DNA of 64,000 bases. Source: Lysobacter stagni (GTDB lineage: Bacteria; Pseudomonadota; Gammaproteobacteria; Xanthomonadales; Xanthomonadaceae). A program made the position numbers and the translations under genes. Of the stretch, positions 37,761 to 47,214 are shown one piece after another (position 1 is the first letter of the stretch; every line of letters starts with the position of its first letter). The notes beneath the pieces are model-generated. The model saw only the letters and a program-made list of their open reading frames with translations. It was not told the origin of the DNA and did no database searches. The stretch is from contig NZ_JASGBI010000001.1 of NCBI RefSeq assembly GCF_030053425.1, forward strand, positions 3,557,333 to 3,621,332, in the 5' to 3' direction.

Positions 37761-38570
37761 TTGGCCGAAATCATCGTAGTCACCTCAGGCAAGGGCGGCG
37801 TGGGTAAGACCACCACCAGCGCCAGCCTTGCCTGCGGCCTCGCGCGCCGCGGCCACAAGGTCGCCGTCATCGACTTCGACGTCGGCCTGCGTAACCTCGA
37901 CCTGATCATGGGCTGCGAGCGCCGCGTGGTATACGACTTCGTCAACGTCGTCAACGGCGAAGCGAACCTGAAGCAGGCGCTGATCAAGGACAAGCGCTTC
38001 GAGAACCTGTACGTGCTCGCCGCCTCGCAGACGCGCGACAAGGACGCGCTGACCAAGGAAGGCGTGCAGACGGTGCTCGACGCCCTGGTCGCCGACGGCT
38101 TCGACTACATCGTGTGCGACTCGCCGGCGGGCATCGAGAAAGGCGCCTACCTGGCCATGTACTTCGCCGACCAGGCACTGGTCGTGGTGAACCCGGAAGT
38201 CTCCTCGGTACGCGACTCCGACCGCATCCTCGGCCTGCTCGCGTCCAAGACGCGCCGCGCCGAGAACGGCGAGCGCATCAAGGAACACCTGCTGCTCACC
38301 CGTTACAGCCCCAATCGCGTGGAAACCGGCGAAATGCTGTCGGTCGGCGACGTCGAGGAAATCCTCGGCCTCAAGACCATCGGCGTGATCCCCGAATCGC
38401 CGGACGTGCTCAACGCGTCCAACAAGGGCGAGCCGGTCATCCTGGAAACCGAATCCAACGCGGCCCAGGCCTACGACGACGCCGTCGCGCGACTGCTGGG
38501 CGACACCCGGCCGATGCGTTTCACCACTGCTGATAAGAAGGGCTTCTTCAGCAAGATCTTCGGAGGTTGA
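37761..38570 (+). CDS. minD: Septum-site-determining ATPase MinD
   Basis: This encodes a 269-residue ParA-superfamily ATPase that binds the membrane when ATP-bound and recruits MinC, being released by MinE. I use TTG 37761 (giving [19 protein letters not shown]) because it matches the usual N-terminus and lies 8 nt after the ribosome binding site GGAGG (37748-37752); TTG 37755 is too close. The deviant Walker [10 protein letters not shown] and the Walker B region [10 protein letters not shown] are clear. The C-terminus ([11 protein letters not shown]) is the amphipathic membrane-targeting helix. It is the second gene of minCDE. Confidence 0.97.
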   Translation: MAEIIVVTSGKGGVGKTTTSASLACGLARRGHKVAVIDFDVGLRNLDLIMGCERRVVYDFVNVVNGEANLKQALIKDKRFENLYVLAASQTRDKDALTKEGVQTVLDALVADGFDYIVCDSPAGIEKGAYLAMYFADQALVVVNPEVSSVRDSDRILGLLASKTRRAENGERIKEHLLLTRYSPNRVETGEMLSVGDVEEILGLKTIGVIPESPDVLNASNKGEPVILETESNAAQAYDDAVARLLGDTRPMRFTTADKKGFFSKIFGG

Positions 38571-38572
38571 GG

Positions 38573-38839
38573 ATGGGACTGTTCGATTTCCTGCTCGCCA
38601 AGAAGCAGACTGCCTCGATCGCCAAGGATCGCCTGCGCATCATCGTTGCGCACGAGCGCGCCGGCCGCGGCGGCAACAGCCCGGATTACCTGCCGATGCT
38701 GCAGCGCGAGCTGCTGGAGGTGATCCGCAAGTACATCAACGTCGACGCGGAAGCCGTGAAGGTGGACCTGATCGGCGAAGGCGACAGCAAGGTCCTGGAC
38801 ATCTCGGTCGCGCTGCCGGAAAACCCCGCGCAGGCGTGA
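38573..38839 (+). CDS. minE: Cell division topological specificity factor MinE
   Basis: This encodes 88 residues beginning [20 protein letters not shown] at ATG 38573, 2 bp after the minD stop. MinE stimulates MinD ATPase and so drives pole-to-pole oscillation, placing the division site at midcell. The N-terminal membrane-targeting/anti-MinCD helix ([18 protein letters not shown]) and the C-terminal dimerisation part ([18 protein letters not shown]) are both present. It closes the GNAT-minC-minD-minE operon; a small GC hairpin without a T-tract follows. Confidence 0.97.
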   Translation: MGLFDFLLAKKQTASIAKDRLRIIVAHERAGRGGNSPDYLPMLQRELLEVIRKYINVDAEAVKVDLIGEGDSKVLDISVALPENPAQA

Positions 38840-38850
38840 ACGCGCCCACG

Positions 38851-38873
38851 CCCCTCTCCCCGCGGGAGAGGGG
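38851..38873. repeat. Short hairpin of the CTCTCCC/GGGAGAG family
   Basis: CCCCTCTCCC / GGGAGAGGGG with a CGC loop lies 11 bp after minE. It lacks a T-tract and matches the arm of the repeats at 20963 and 59627. Confidence 0.65.
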
Positions 38874-38950
38874 TGGTCCCGGCGCGAGCGACGCATCGCC
38901 ATCGTTGCAACGCCATCGCGCCGCACGCCATACGCTCGATCCGCAACACC

Positions 38951-39430
38951 ATGCTTACTCTCGCCGACATCGACTTCGACGCCGTCGCCGCGCTTCTCGC
39001 CGGCTATGGCCTGCAACTGCATCGCATCGATGACGGCCAGCCGATTCCCGGCAGCTACTGGGGCGAATGCGAAGCGGGCCTGATCGGCCACAACGTCTAC
39101 GCACGCGGCGATACGCCGGTGCATTCGCTGCTGCATGAAGCGGCGCACCTGATCGTGTTGCCGCCCGAGCGACGTGCGCAGGTCCACACCGACGCCACCG
39201 ATTCGATCGAGGAAGAAGACGCCGTGTGCGTGCTGCAGGCGTTGCTGGGCGATGCCCTGCCCGGCGTCGGCCGCGACCGCGTGCTGGCCGACATGGACGG
39301 CTGGGGCTACACCTTCCGGCTGGGCTCGGCGCGCGCCTATTTCGAGCACGATTCCGACATCGCCTGGCAGTGGCTGCATGTGCGCGGTTTGGCGGATGCG
39401 CAGGCCCGGGCGCTGTCGTTGCCGGCCTGA
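38951..39430 (+). CDS. Small putative zinc-peptidase-like protein (HEAAH)
   Basis: This encodes 159 residues from ATG 38951. The sequence HSLLHEAAHLIVLPPERR (about residues 59-76) contains an HExxH zinc motif, and EEEDAVCVLQALLGD about 20 residues later could supply a third glutamate ligand, a minigluzincin-like layout. There is no signal peptide or membrane segment. The rest (GSYWGECEAGLIGHNVYARGDTP) resembles short gluzincin-fold proteins of unknown substrate. It follows minE by 111 bp. The peptidase function is inferred from the motif alone. Confidence 0.75.
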   Translation: MLTLADIDFDAVAALLAGYGLQLHRIDDGQPIPGSYWGECEAGLIGHNVYARGDTPVHSLLHEAAHLIVLPPERRAQVHTDATDSIEEEDAVCVLQALLGDALPGVGRDRVLADMDGWGYTFRLGSARAYFEHDSDIAWQWLHVRGLADAQARALSLPA

Positions 39431-39587
39431 ACACGGCCTCCGCGCCGCTTCGTCCCCCGTTCGCGCACGGCACGCACGTTTCGCTGCGCCGCACCAACCG
39501 GCAGTTCCCTTGCACTGCCGCAGCGCGCCCTCTAGCCTTCCGGGGCCTGCCCGCCGCGCGCGCGCAGACCAACCCGGAGAGAACAGC

Positions 39588-41600
39588 ATGAAACCCGTAC
39601 GCGCCCTGCTCGCGCTTACCATCACCGCGGCCGTGATCGGCCTGGGCGGTTGCAAGAAGGAACCGACCCCGACCACGACCGGCGGAGCGCCGACCACCGC
39701 GCCGGCAGGCGAGACCGCCGACCAGTTCGTCGCGCGCGTCAACGACGAGTACCGGAAGATGTATCCGGAGATGACCGCCGCGCAGTGGCTGTCGTCCACC
39801 TACATCAACGACGACAGCGGCCTGCTCGCCGCCAAGGCGAACGAGCGCTACCTCGCGCAGCTCAAGAGCTGGATCGACCAGTCGTTGAAGTTCGAAGGCC
39901 AGCAGATGTCGCCGGAAACGGCGCGCGCGATCCAGCTGCTCAAGCTGGGCACCGCGATGCCGCCGCCGAAGGATCCCAAGCATCTGGAAGAGCTCACCCA
40001 GATCGCCGCGCGCATGGAACAGATGTACGGCGCCGGCACGTACTGCAGTGGCGAAGGCGACGCGAAGCAGTGCCGCCAGCTCGGCGACCTGGAAGACGTG
40101 CTGCGCAACAGCCGCGACTACGACGAACAACTGCAGGCGTGGCAGGGCTGGCACACGATCTCCAAGCCGATGCGCCAGGACTACACGCGCTTCGTCGAAC
40201 TGGTGAACGAAGGCGCGCGCGACATGGGCTTCGCCGACACCGGCGAGCTGTGGCGCTCCGGCTACGACATGTCGCCGGCGGAAATCGCCGCCGAGAGCGA
40301 CCGCCTGTGGGGTCAGGTCAAGCCGCTGTACGAACAGCTGCACTGCTACGCGCGCACGCGCCTGGAAGCGAAGTACGGCAACGACCGCGGCCATGTCGCG
40401 GGGAACATGCTGCCTGCCCACCTGATGGGCAACATGTGGCAGCAGGACTGGGGCAACCTGTGGGACATCCTGGCGCCGTATCCGAACGCCAGCGTTCCCG
40501 AGATCACCAGCGCGCTGGAGTCGCAGTACCGCGCCACGCATGAGGCGCAACTGGCCAAGAACCCGGGCAAGCGCGCACCCAGCGAGCTGGCGCAGATCGA
40601 GCAGGACGCGCGACTCGCCTCGGCCAAGCTGATGACCGAGCGCGCGCAGGACTTCTACACCTCGCTCGGCATGCCCAAGCTGCCGGAGAGCTACTGGAAC
40701 CGCACGCAGTTCATCAAGCCTCGCGACCGCGACGTGGTCTGCCACGCCAGCGCGTGGGACATGAACATGGCCGGCGATGTGCGCACCAAGATGTGCATCA
40801 AGCCGAACGAGGAAGACTTCACCACGATCTACCACGAGCTGGGCCACGTCTATTACTACCTGGCCTACAACAAGCTCCCGCCGCTGTTCCAGCAGGGCGC
40901 GCACGACGGTTTCCACGAAGCCATCGGCGACACCATCGTGCTGGCGATGACCCCGAAGTACCTGCAGTCGATCGGCCTGGCCGGCGAGCAGCAGGTCAGC
41001 GACGAAGCCGTGATCAACGCGCAGATGCGCATGGCGCTGGCGAAGGTGTCGTTCCTTCCGTTCGGCCTGATGATCGACCGCTGGCGCTGGGGCGTGTTCG
41101 ATGGCTCGATCAAGCCGGGCAACTATAACCAGGCATGGTGGGACCTGAAGGCCAAGTACCAGGGCGTCGCTCCGTCGACACCGCGCGGCGAGGAGTTCTT
41201 CGATCCGGGCGCCAAGTACCACGTGCCGGGCAACACGCCGTACCTGCGTTACTTCTTCTCGCACGTGCTGCAGTTCCAGTTCTACAAGTCGCTGTGCGAT
41301 GCCGCCGGCCACAAGGGCCCGCTGTACGAGTGCAGCTTCTACGGCAACAAGGAAGCCGGTGCGCGCTTCCAGGCGATGCTCAGCAAGGGTGCCAGCCAGC
41401 CGTGGCAGAAGACGCTGAAGGAACTCACCGGCGGCGAGAAGATGGACGCCTCCGCGGTGCTGGAGTACTTCGATCCGCTGCAGAAGTGGCTGAAGCAGCA
41501 GAACGAAGGCAAGACCTGCGGTTGGGAATCGACCGCTGCAGCTCCGGCCGCTCCGGTGGCGCCGACTGCGCCGAAGCCCGACGTGCCCAAGCAGGGTTGA
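39588..41600 (+). CDS. M2-family dipeptidyl carboxypeptidase (ACE-like lipoprotein)
   Basis: This encodes 670 residues from ATG 39588 with a lipoprotein signal (lipobox GLGGC, near residues 16-22). It is a peptidyl-dipeptidase of the angiotensin-converting-enzyme family, removing C-terminal dipeptides. Zinc ligands are H416 and H420 in H416-ELG-H420 and E444 in HEAIGD, the spacing found in ACE. Other family landmarks are GNMLPAHLMGNMWQQ and the C-terminal YVPGNTPYLRYFFSHVLQFQFY-like segment. Xanthomonas species have a well-known ACE-like enzyme. It is probably anchored to a membrane facing the periplasm, and a strong terminator follows. Confidence 0.95.
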   Translation: MKPVRALLALTITAAVIGLGGCKKEPTPTTTGGAPTTAPAGETADQFVARVNDEYRKMYPEMTAAQWLSSTYINDDSGLLAAKANERYLAQLKSWIDQSLKFEGQQMSPETARAIQLLKLGTAMPPPKDPKHLEELTQIAARMEQMYGAGTYCSGEGDAKQCRQLGDLEDVLRNSRDYDEQLQAWQGWHTISKPMRQDYTRFVELVNEGARDMGFADTGELWRSGYDMSPAEIAAESDRLWGQVKPLYEQLHCYARTRLEAKYGNDRGHVAGNMLPAHLMGNMWQQDWGNLWDILAPYPNASVPEITSALESQYRATHEAQLAKNPGKRAPSELAQIEQDARLASAKLMTERAQDFYTSLGMPKLPESYWNRTQFIKPRDRDVVCHASAWDMNMAGDVRTKMCIKPNEEDFTTIYHELGHVYYYLAYNKLPPLFQQGAHDGFHEAIGDTIVLAMTPKYLQSIGLAGEQQVSDEAVINAQMRMALAKVSFLPFGLMIDRWRWGVFDGSIKPGNYNQAWWDLKAKYQGVAPSTPRGEEFFDPGAKYHVPGNTPYLRYFFSHVLQFQFYKSLCDAAGHKGPLYECSFYGNKEAGARFQAMLSKGASQPWQKTLKELTGGEKMDASAVLEYFDPLQKWLKQQNEGKTCGWESTAAAPAAPVAPTAPKPDVPKQG

Positions 41601-41620
41601 TCCCTGCTTCCACGCAGACG

Positions 41621-41650
41621 AAACGGCCGGGCTACCCGGCCGTTTCTCTT
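41621..41650 (+). terminator. Terminator after the M2 peptidase gene
   Basis: Stem AAACGGCCGGG / CCCGGCCGTTT with a CTA loop (41621-41645) is followed by CTCTTT. Confidence 0.9.
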
Positions 41651-41757
41651 TCCGGGAGGCCAATCGCGGCATCGCGCCGCGTTTTCCGCCAGTGTTCGCA
41701 TCGCGCTGCGCGGCGCTGGGGCAGTATGGTGCGGTCAGCCATCGCCACACTTCCTGC

Positions 41758-43218
41758 ATGAACACGCATCCGTTTCTGTCCATCGCCCTCGCCACCACTC
41801 TGCCGCTCGCGTCCAACGCGATCGCCGGCGAACACGTGGACCTGCTGGTTCGCGATGCCACCGTGGTTGACGTCGTCGCCGGTTCGCTGCAGCCGCATCG
41901 CAGCATCGCCGTGCGCGATGGCCGCATCGTCGCGGTGGTCGATGCGAAGCAGGCGCGCGCCTACGACGCGACGGACGTGCTCGACGCCAAGGGCAAGTTC
42001 GCCATTCCCGGCCTGTGGGACATGCACGTGCATTTCGGCGGCGGCGACGCGCTGATCGAGGAGAACCGCAATCTGCTGCCGCTGTACCTCGCCCACGGCA
42101 TCACCGCCGTGCGCGACGCCGCGGGCGACCTGAGCCCCAGCGTGTTCGCGTGGCGCGACGCGGTCGCCAGGGGCGAACTGTCCGGCCCGCGCATCTTCAC
42201 GTCCGGCCCGAAGATCGAAGGCTACAAGTCGATCTGGCCGGGCGACCTGGAAATCGGCTCGATCGCGGAGTTGAATGCCGCACTCGACCAACTGCAGGGC
42301 TGGAAAGTCGACTTCGTGAAGATCACCGACAACACGCTGTCGCCGGAATTGTTCCTGGCGGCGGTGAAGGAAGCAGACCGTCGCGGACTGAAGACCTCCG
42401 CGCACGTGCCGTATGCATTGACGTTGGACGAGGTCAGCGCCGCCGGACTGGATTCCATCGAGCACCTGGATTACGCCTTCAAGGCCGGGTCGCCGCTGGA
42501 GAAATCGCTGGGCGAGAAGATCGCCAAGGGCGAGATCACCAGCCACGATGCCTGGACGCAATGGAACGCCACCTTCGATCCGGCGCTGGCACGGGCCGTC
42601 TACACGCGCCTGGCGCAGCACGGCACGGCGATCACGCCGACCATCAATGGCAGCCGCGTCGTCACCTACCTCGACCAGGACGATCACCACGACGATCCGT
42701 ACCTGAAGTACATCGGTCCCGGCCTGCAGGCGACCTACACCTGGCGCGTCGAACGCGCCGCCAAGGACGACGCGCAGGCCATCGCCAAGCGTCACGAACG
42801 CTTCGAGAAGAGCGCCACCGTGCTGCCGATGCTGCAACAGGCCGGCGTGACGATCCTCGCGGGCACGGACGCAGGCTTTCTCAATTCCTACAACTACCCC
42901 GGCATCGGCCTGCACCAGGAGCTGGGCTGGCTGGTGCACTACGGCCTGACGCCGCAGCAGGCGCTGCAGGCGGCGACGATCAATGGCGCGCGCTTCCTGG
43001 GTCATCAGGATGAATACGGCACGCTGGAGGCCGGCAAGGTCGCCGACGTGGTGCTGCTGGACGCCAATCCACTGCGCGACATCGGCGCGACACGGAAGAT
43101 CCATGCCGTCGTGCAGCACGGGCAGATCCACGACCGCGCCGACCTCGACGCGATGCTGGCCGATGTCGCCTCGCGCGTGGCCCGCCAGCGCGAGGCGGCG
43201 GCGAAGGCCGGGCCGTAA
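41758..43218 (+). CDS. Exported amidohydrolase-family protein
   Basis: This encodes 486 residues, start ATG 41758, with a signal peptide of about 23 residues (SIALATTLPLASNAIAG). The metal-dependent TIM-barrel hydrolase has its first ligands at H90-V-H92 (WDMHVHFGG), further barrel segments GITAVRDAAGD and DFVKITDN, whose lysine may be carbamylated, then KTSAHVPYALTLDEV, IEHLDYA and the catalytic aspartate of AGTDAGF. The C-terminus has the usual ARFLGHQDEYGTLEAGKVADVVLLDANPL. The family includes imidazolonepropionase-like and peptidase/prolidase-like enzymes; the substrate cannot be fixed. The Rieske gene starts 47 bp downstream. Confidence 0.93.
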   Translation: MNTHPFLSIALATTLPLASNAIAGEHVDLLVRDATVVDVVAGSLQPHRSIAVRDGRIVAVVDAKQARAYDATDVLDAKGKFAIPGLWDMHVHFGGGDALIEENRNLLPLYLAHGITAVRDAAGDLSPSVFAWRDAVARGELSGPRIFTSGPKIEGYKSIWPGDLEIGSIAELNAALDQLQGWKVDFVKITDNTLSPELFLAAVKEADRRGLKTSAHVPYALTLDEVSAAGLDSIEHLDYAFKAGSPLEKSLGEKIAKGEITSHDAWTQWNATFDPALARAVYTRLAQHGTAITPTINGSRVVTYLDQDDHHDDPYLKYIGPGLQATYTWRVERAAKDDAQAIAKRHERFEKSATVLPMLQQAGVTILAGTDAGFLNSYNYPGIGLHQELGWLVHYGLTPQQALQAATINGARFLGHQDEYGTLEAGKVADVVLLDANPLRDIGATRKIHAVVQHGQIHDRADLDAMLADVASRVARQREAAAKAGP

Positions 43219-43264
43219 CGCTCCGCGCTTCCCCAAACGCGGGCGGTGGTCGTACGCTGCGGCA

Positions 43265-44353
43265 ATGAACCGCGCCGACCGCCTTGCCGACCTCGCGCCA
43301 CAGGCGCTGGACTTCGCCACCGCCCTGCCCGCCCGCTGGTATGCGGACCCAGCGACCGTCGCGATCGACCGGCGCGCCATCTTCGATCGCGGCTGGCAGC
43401 TGATCGCGCACGTCTGCCAGCTGCAGGGCGCGGGCGACCACGTGATCGGCGATTTCGCCGGGCTGCCGGTGATCGCGGTGCGCGGCGGCGACGACGTGAT
43501 CCGCGTCTTCCACAACGTGTGCCGTCATCGCGCCGGGCCCATCGCCAGTTGCGACGGACTGGCAGCCAAGTCGCTGCGCTGCCGGTACCACGGCTGGACC
43601 TACACACTGGATGGCGTGCTGCGCTCCGCACCGGAAATGGGCGGCGCGCAGGACTTCAACGTCTCGGACGTGCGTCTGCCGCAGTTGTCGGTGCGCGTGT
43701 GGCACGGGCTGGTTTTCGCGACGGTGGACGAAGCGCACGCACCGGCGTTCGACGAGTTCGTGGCCGGCATCGACGAGCGCCTGGGCGCGCATCGCGGACT
43801 GGAGCACTACGGCCACCACCACCGCGTGAGCTACGACGTCGCGTGCAACTGGAAGGTCTACGTCGACAACTACCTCGAGGGCTACCACGTCCCGCACATC
43901 CATCCGGGCCTCAACAAGCTGCTGGATTACCGCAGCTACGTCACCGAAACGGCGGCTTGGTACTCGTACCAGTGGAGCCCGCTGGAAAGCGGCGACGCGC
44001 TCTACGGCGATGGCGATGCCCTGTACTACTGGATGTGGCCCAACACGATGCTCAACATCCTGCCCGGCCGCCTGCAGACCAACCGCGTGATCCCGAAGGG
44101 CGTGGACCGTTGCCGCGTCGAGTTCGATTTCTACTACACGCCCGACGATTCCGGCGAAGCGCGTGCGCGTCGCGACGCGGACCTTGCCTTCAGCGATGAA
44201 GTGCAGTTGGAAGACCTCACCATCTGCGAGGACGTACAACGGGGTCTGTCGTCCGGCTCGTATGAACCGGGCCGCCTGAACCCGCTGCGCGAGAACGCGG
44301 TGCATCACTTCCACGAATTGCTGCGTGCGGTTTATCGCGCGGATGCGGGTTGA
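43265..44353 (+). CDS. Rieske 2Fe-2S ring-hydroxylating/choline-type monooxygenase alpha subunit
   Basis: This encodes 362 residues from ATG 43265. The Rieske cluster ligands are C86-R-H88 and C106-x-x-H109 (VCRHRAG, RCRYHGW). The mononuclear iron site includes H208 and H213 in YLEGYHVPHIHPGLN. The full layout matches alpha subunits of Rieske non-heme oxygenases, closest in appearance to the choline monooxygenase/glycine-betaine oxygenase branch (NWKVYVDNYLEGYHVP). No ferredoxin reductase or beta subunit gene is adjacent, so it must borrow electrons from elsewhere. Substrate prediction is uncertain. Confidence 0.92.
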   Translation: MNRADRLADLAPQALDFATALPARWYADPATVAIDRRAIFDRGWQLIAHVCQLQGAGDHVIGDFAGLPVIAVRGGDDVIRVFHNVCRHRAGPIASCDGLAAKSLRCRYHGWTYTLDGVLRSAPEMGGAQDFNVSDVRLPQLSVRVWHGLVFATVDEAHAPAFDEFVAGIDERLGAHRGLEHYGHHHRVSYDVACNWKVYVDNYLEGYHVPHIHPGLNKLLDYRSYVTETAAWYSYQWSPLESGDALYGDGDALYYWMWPNTMLNILPGRLQTNRVIPKGVDRCRVEFDFYYTPDDSGEARARRDADLAFSDEVQLEDLTICEDVQRGLSSGSYEPGRLNPLRENAVHHFHELLRAVYRADAG

Positions 44354-44370
44354 ATCCTTGCGCTGTGAGC

Positions 44371-44472
44371 CGTCATCCCCGCGAAGGCGGGGATCCGACT
44401 GCGGATGTATCACGCGCTCCGGAGAACGGAATTTCACCGGACGCGTGGATCCCCGCCTTCGCGGGGATGACA
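44371..44472. repeat. Stand-alone 26-bp inverted repeat with 50-bp spacer
   Basis: CGTCATCCCCGCGAAGGCGG begins the left half (44371-44396) and the mirror half is at 44447-44472, around a 50-bp spacer. This is the same core unit found at the centre of the composite elements, here on its own between the Rieske and permease genes. Confidence 0.85.
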
Positions 44473-44518
44473 GCAGGTGCAACGCTGACTCCATGCCGCA
44501 GTACGGGACTGTCCGCGC

Positions 44519-45793
44519 ATGAGCGCATCGCGTCCGCTGGGCGTCTGGTCCGCCGCCGCCCTGGTCGTCGGCAGCATGATCGGCTCGGGCGCGTTCCTGC
44601 TGCCCGCGGCGCTGGCGCCCTACGGCGCGGCCAGCCTGCTCGGCTGGGGTATCACGCTGGCCGGCGCTGTGTTGCTCGCACTCACGTTCGCGCAGCTGTC
44701 GATGCGCTGGCCGCAGACCGGCGGCCCGTATGTGTACGCACGCAATGCCTTCGGTGAACTGCCCGGCTTCATCATCGCGTGGAGTTACTGGATCTCGATC
44801 TGGTGCGCCACCGCAGCCATCGCGGTCGCCTTCGCCGGCAGCATGGGCGCCATATTCCCCACACTCACCGCCACGCCGCTGCGCGCCGCGTTGTGCGCAT
44901 TGGGTGCCCTGTGGCTATGCAGCGCCATCAACCTGGCCGGTGTGCGCGAGGCCGGACGCGTGCAGCTGCTCACCACCGTGCTCAAGTTGCTGCCATTGCT
45001 GCTGTTCGGCGGCATCGCGCTGTGGTGGGTCGACACGCGTCACTTCACGCCATTCAACCCGACGGGCCAATCGCTGCCGGCCGTCGCCCACGCAACCGTT
45101 GCGCTGACCTTGTGGGCACTGCTTGGGTTGGAGGCCGCCACCGTTCCCGCCGGCTCCATAGAGAACGCCGAACGCACGGTGCCGCGCGCGACGGTGTTCG
45201 GCACGCTGTTGGCGGGCGTGGCGACCATCCTGGCGTGCACGGCCGTGATCGGCCTGCTGCCGATGGAGTCGCTGAAGGAATCGCAAGCCCCCATGGCCGA
45301 TGCGGCGCGCGCACTGTGGGGACCGGCTGCCGGCATCGGCCTGGCAATGGCCATGGCCGTGTCCTGCTTCGGCGCGCTCAACGGCTGGGTGTTGCTGTCG
45401 GCACAACTGCCATTGGCCGCCGCGCGCGATCGCGTGTTTCCCGCGTTCTTCGCGCGACTGGATGCGCGCGGAACGCCGGTCGCGGGCATCGTGGTCAGCA
45501 GCCTGCTGTCCAGCGCGCTGGTCGCCGCGAACTACAGCCGCTCGCTGGTGCAGGTGTTCACGTTCTCGATCCTGCTCTCCACCGCCGCGACGCTGCTGCC
45601 CTATGTCGTCAGCAGTGCCGCATGGCTGGTGCGCGGCGTGGGCGTACCCGGCCGCATCGTCGCCGCGCTTGCGCTGGTCTACAGCCTGTATGCCCTGCTG
45701 GGCATCGGCGGCGAGGCACTGGTGTGGGGCGGCGTTCTCGTTGCCGCCGGATTGCCACTGCACGCGTGGCTGCGCCATCGAAAGCCGGGCTGA
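44519..45793 (+). CDS. APC-family amino-acid permease
   Basis: This encodes a 424-residue inner-membrane transporter with about 12 hydrophobic helices. It starts with the typical APC signature GVWSAAALVVGSMIGSGAFLLPAALAPYG (helix 1 with the substrate-binding GSGAF break). Later helices include GLEAATVPAGSIENAERTVPRAT (helix 6 region) and ALNGWVLLSAQLPLAAARD. The fold fits amino-acid or polyamine antiporters of the APA group; the substrate is not evident. The MFS gene opposite ends 3 bp away, so transcripts converge closely. Confidence 0.9.
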   Translation: MSASRPLGVWSAAALVVGSMIGSGAFLLPAALAPYGAASLLGWGITLAGAVLLALTFAQLSMRWPQTGGPYVYARNAFGELPGFIIAWSYWISIWCATAAIAVAFAGSMGAIFPTLTATPLRAALCALGALWLCSAINLAGVREAGRVQLLTTVLKLLPLLLFGGIALWWVDTRHFTPFNPTGQSLPAVAHATVALTLWALLGLEAATVPAGSIENAERTVPRATVFGTLLAGVATILACTAVIGLLPMESLKESQAPMADAARALWGPAAGIGLAMAMAVSCFGALNGWVLLSAQLPLAAARDRVFPAFFARLDARGTPVAGIVVSSLLSSALVAANYSRSLVQVFTFSILLSTAATLLPYVVSSAAWLVRGVGVPGRIVAALALVYSLYALLGIGGEALVWGGVLVAAGLPLHAWLRHRKPG

Positions 45794-45796
45794 GGC

Positions 45797-47050
45797 TTAC
45801 AGCGTCTCGCCCGGCACGGTACCGGCGGCCTCGCCCAGGCTGCGCGTGCGCGAGACACGCAGCTCCCAGCGCCAGAACATGAACCCCAGCATCAGGAACA
45901 CGATCGCCGAAGCCACCAGCCACAGCGCATGGTCGCTGATCCACGGCGACAACACGCCGGCGATCGCCGCGTTCAACACCAGGCTGGTGAACGCCTGCAG
46001 CGACGACGCCGAGCCGCGCTGGCGCGGATACATGTCCAGGATCGCCAGCGTGACGATGGGAAACACCAGCGCGATGCCGAACGCGTGCAGCATCATCGGC
46101 AGTACGGCCCATGGCACGCGCGGCACGTCGACCAGCAGGTTGTAGCCCAGGTTCAGCGCCACGGCGATGGCCGAGCAGCCGAAGCCGATGGCCACCAGTC
46201 TCTCGCCCGTCACCTTGCCGGCGGTGCGGCCGGACACGAACGCGCCCATCACCATGCCGCTGATCATCGGCACGAAGAACCAGCCGAACTCGCGCTCGCT
46301 GAGCTTGAGGATGTCCATCACGAAGGCCGGTGCGGACGCGATGTACACCCACAGCGCGGCGAAGTTGAACGCGCTGGCCGCGGCCAGTCTCTGGAAGCGT
46401 GGGTTGAGGACGATGGCGATGTAGTCGCGCAGCAGGTGGCGTGGCACCAGCGGCAATCGCGCCGCCGGCGGATGCGTCTCGGGCAGCACGCGCCAGGTCG
46501 CCACCAGCAGCACCACCGAGAACACGACCAGGAACCAGAAGATCGCCGGCCAATGGCTCCAGCCCAGGATCCAGCCGCCGATGATGGGCGCCACCGCGGG
46601 CGCGACGCCGAAGATCATCGACACATGGCTCATCAGGCGCTGCGCATCGTGACCGTGCAGCACGTCGCGGATCACCGCGCGCCCGACGATCAGGCCCACG
46701 CCCGACGACAACCCCTGCAATGCGCGGAACGCGAGCAGCGTCGGCAGGTCCTTCGCCAGCGCACATCCGGCCGATGCCAGCGCGAACACCACCAGCCCGC
46801 CCAGGATCACGCGACGCCGCCCGATCGCATCCGACAGCGGGCCGTGCACGATGCTCATCAGCGCGTACGCGACCAGGTAAGCGCTGATGGTCTGCTGCAT
46901 CGCCAGCTTGTCGGCACCGAACTGCGCGCCGATGGACGGAAACGCAGGGAAGATCGTATCGATCGAGAACGGGCCGAACATCGCCAGGCCGCCGAGCAGC
47001 AGTGCGAGACGTCGGACGGAGATGGAAAGCGTGGCGGGTTGGCTGGGCAT
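45797..47050 (-). CDS. Bcr/CflA-family drug-efflux MFS transporter
   Basis: This encodes a 417-residue protein with 12 predicted helices. It shows the family stretch LGGLAMFGPFSIDTIFPAFPSIGAQFGAD at the N-terminus, the motif A-like GPLSDAIGRRRVILGG between helices 2 and 3, and FRALQGLSSGVGLIVGRAVIRDV (motif C-like antiporter region). Members extrude bicyclomycin, chloramphenicol or related compounds using the proton gradient. The start at ATG 47050 gives MPSQPATLSISVRRLALLLG. A stand-alone inverted repeat lies immediately upstream at 47075. Confidence 0.92.
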   Translation of the reverse strand: MPSQPATLSISVRRLALLLGGLAMFGPFSIDTIFPAFPSIGAQFGADKLAMQQTISAYLVAYALMSIVHGPLSDAIGRRRVILGGLVVFALASAGCALAKDLPTLLAFRALQGLSSGVGLIVGRAVIRDVLHGHDAQRLMSHVSMIFGVAPAVAPIIGGWILGWSHWPAIFWFLVVFSVVLLVATWRVLPETHPPAARLPLVPRHLLRDYIAIVLNPRFQRLAAASAFNFAALWVYIASAPAFVMDILKLSEREFGWFFVPMISGMVMGAFVSGRTAGKVTGERLVAIGFGCSAIAVALNLGYNLLVDVPRVPWAVLPMMLHAFGIALVFPIVTLAILDMYPRQRGSASSLQAFTSLVLNAAIAGVLSPWISDHALWLVASAIVFLMLGFMFWRWELRVSRTRSLGEAAGTVPGETL

Positions 47051-47074
47051 TTGGTACGGCTTGTGTGTTGTTCG

Positions 47075-47200
47075 TCATTCCCGCGAAAGCGGGAATCCAA
47101 TTGTCAGAGCCGATTCCGCCTTCCGTAAAGCGTGATGCCGCCAACGTTGGATTCCCGCCTTCGCGGGAATGACGGCACCTGCTTTCGCGGGAATGACGTG
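47075..47200. repeat. Stand-alone 26-bp inverted repeat plus an extra half
   Basis: The left half (47075-47100) and right half (47151-47176) flank a 50-bp spacer related to those in the composite elements. A further partial half GCTTTCGCGGGAATGACG follows at 47183-47200. Confidence 0.85.
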
Positions 47201-47214
47201 GGAAAGGTAGACGC

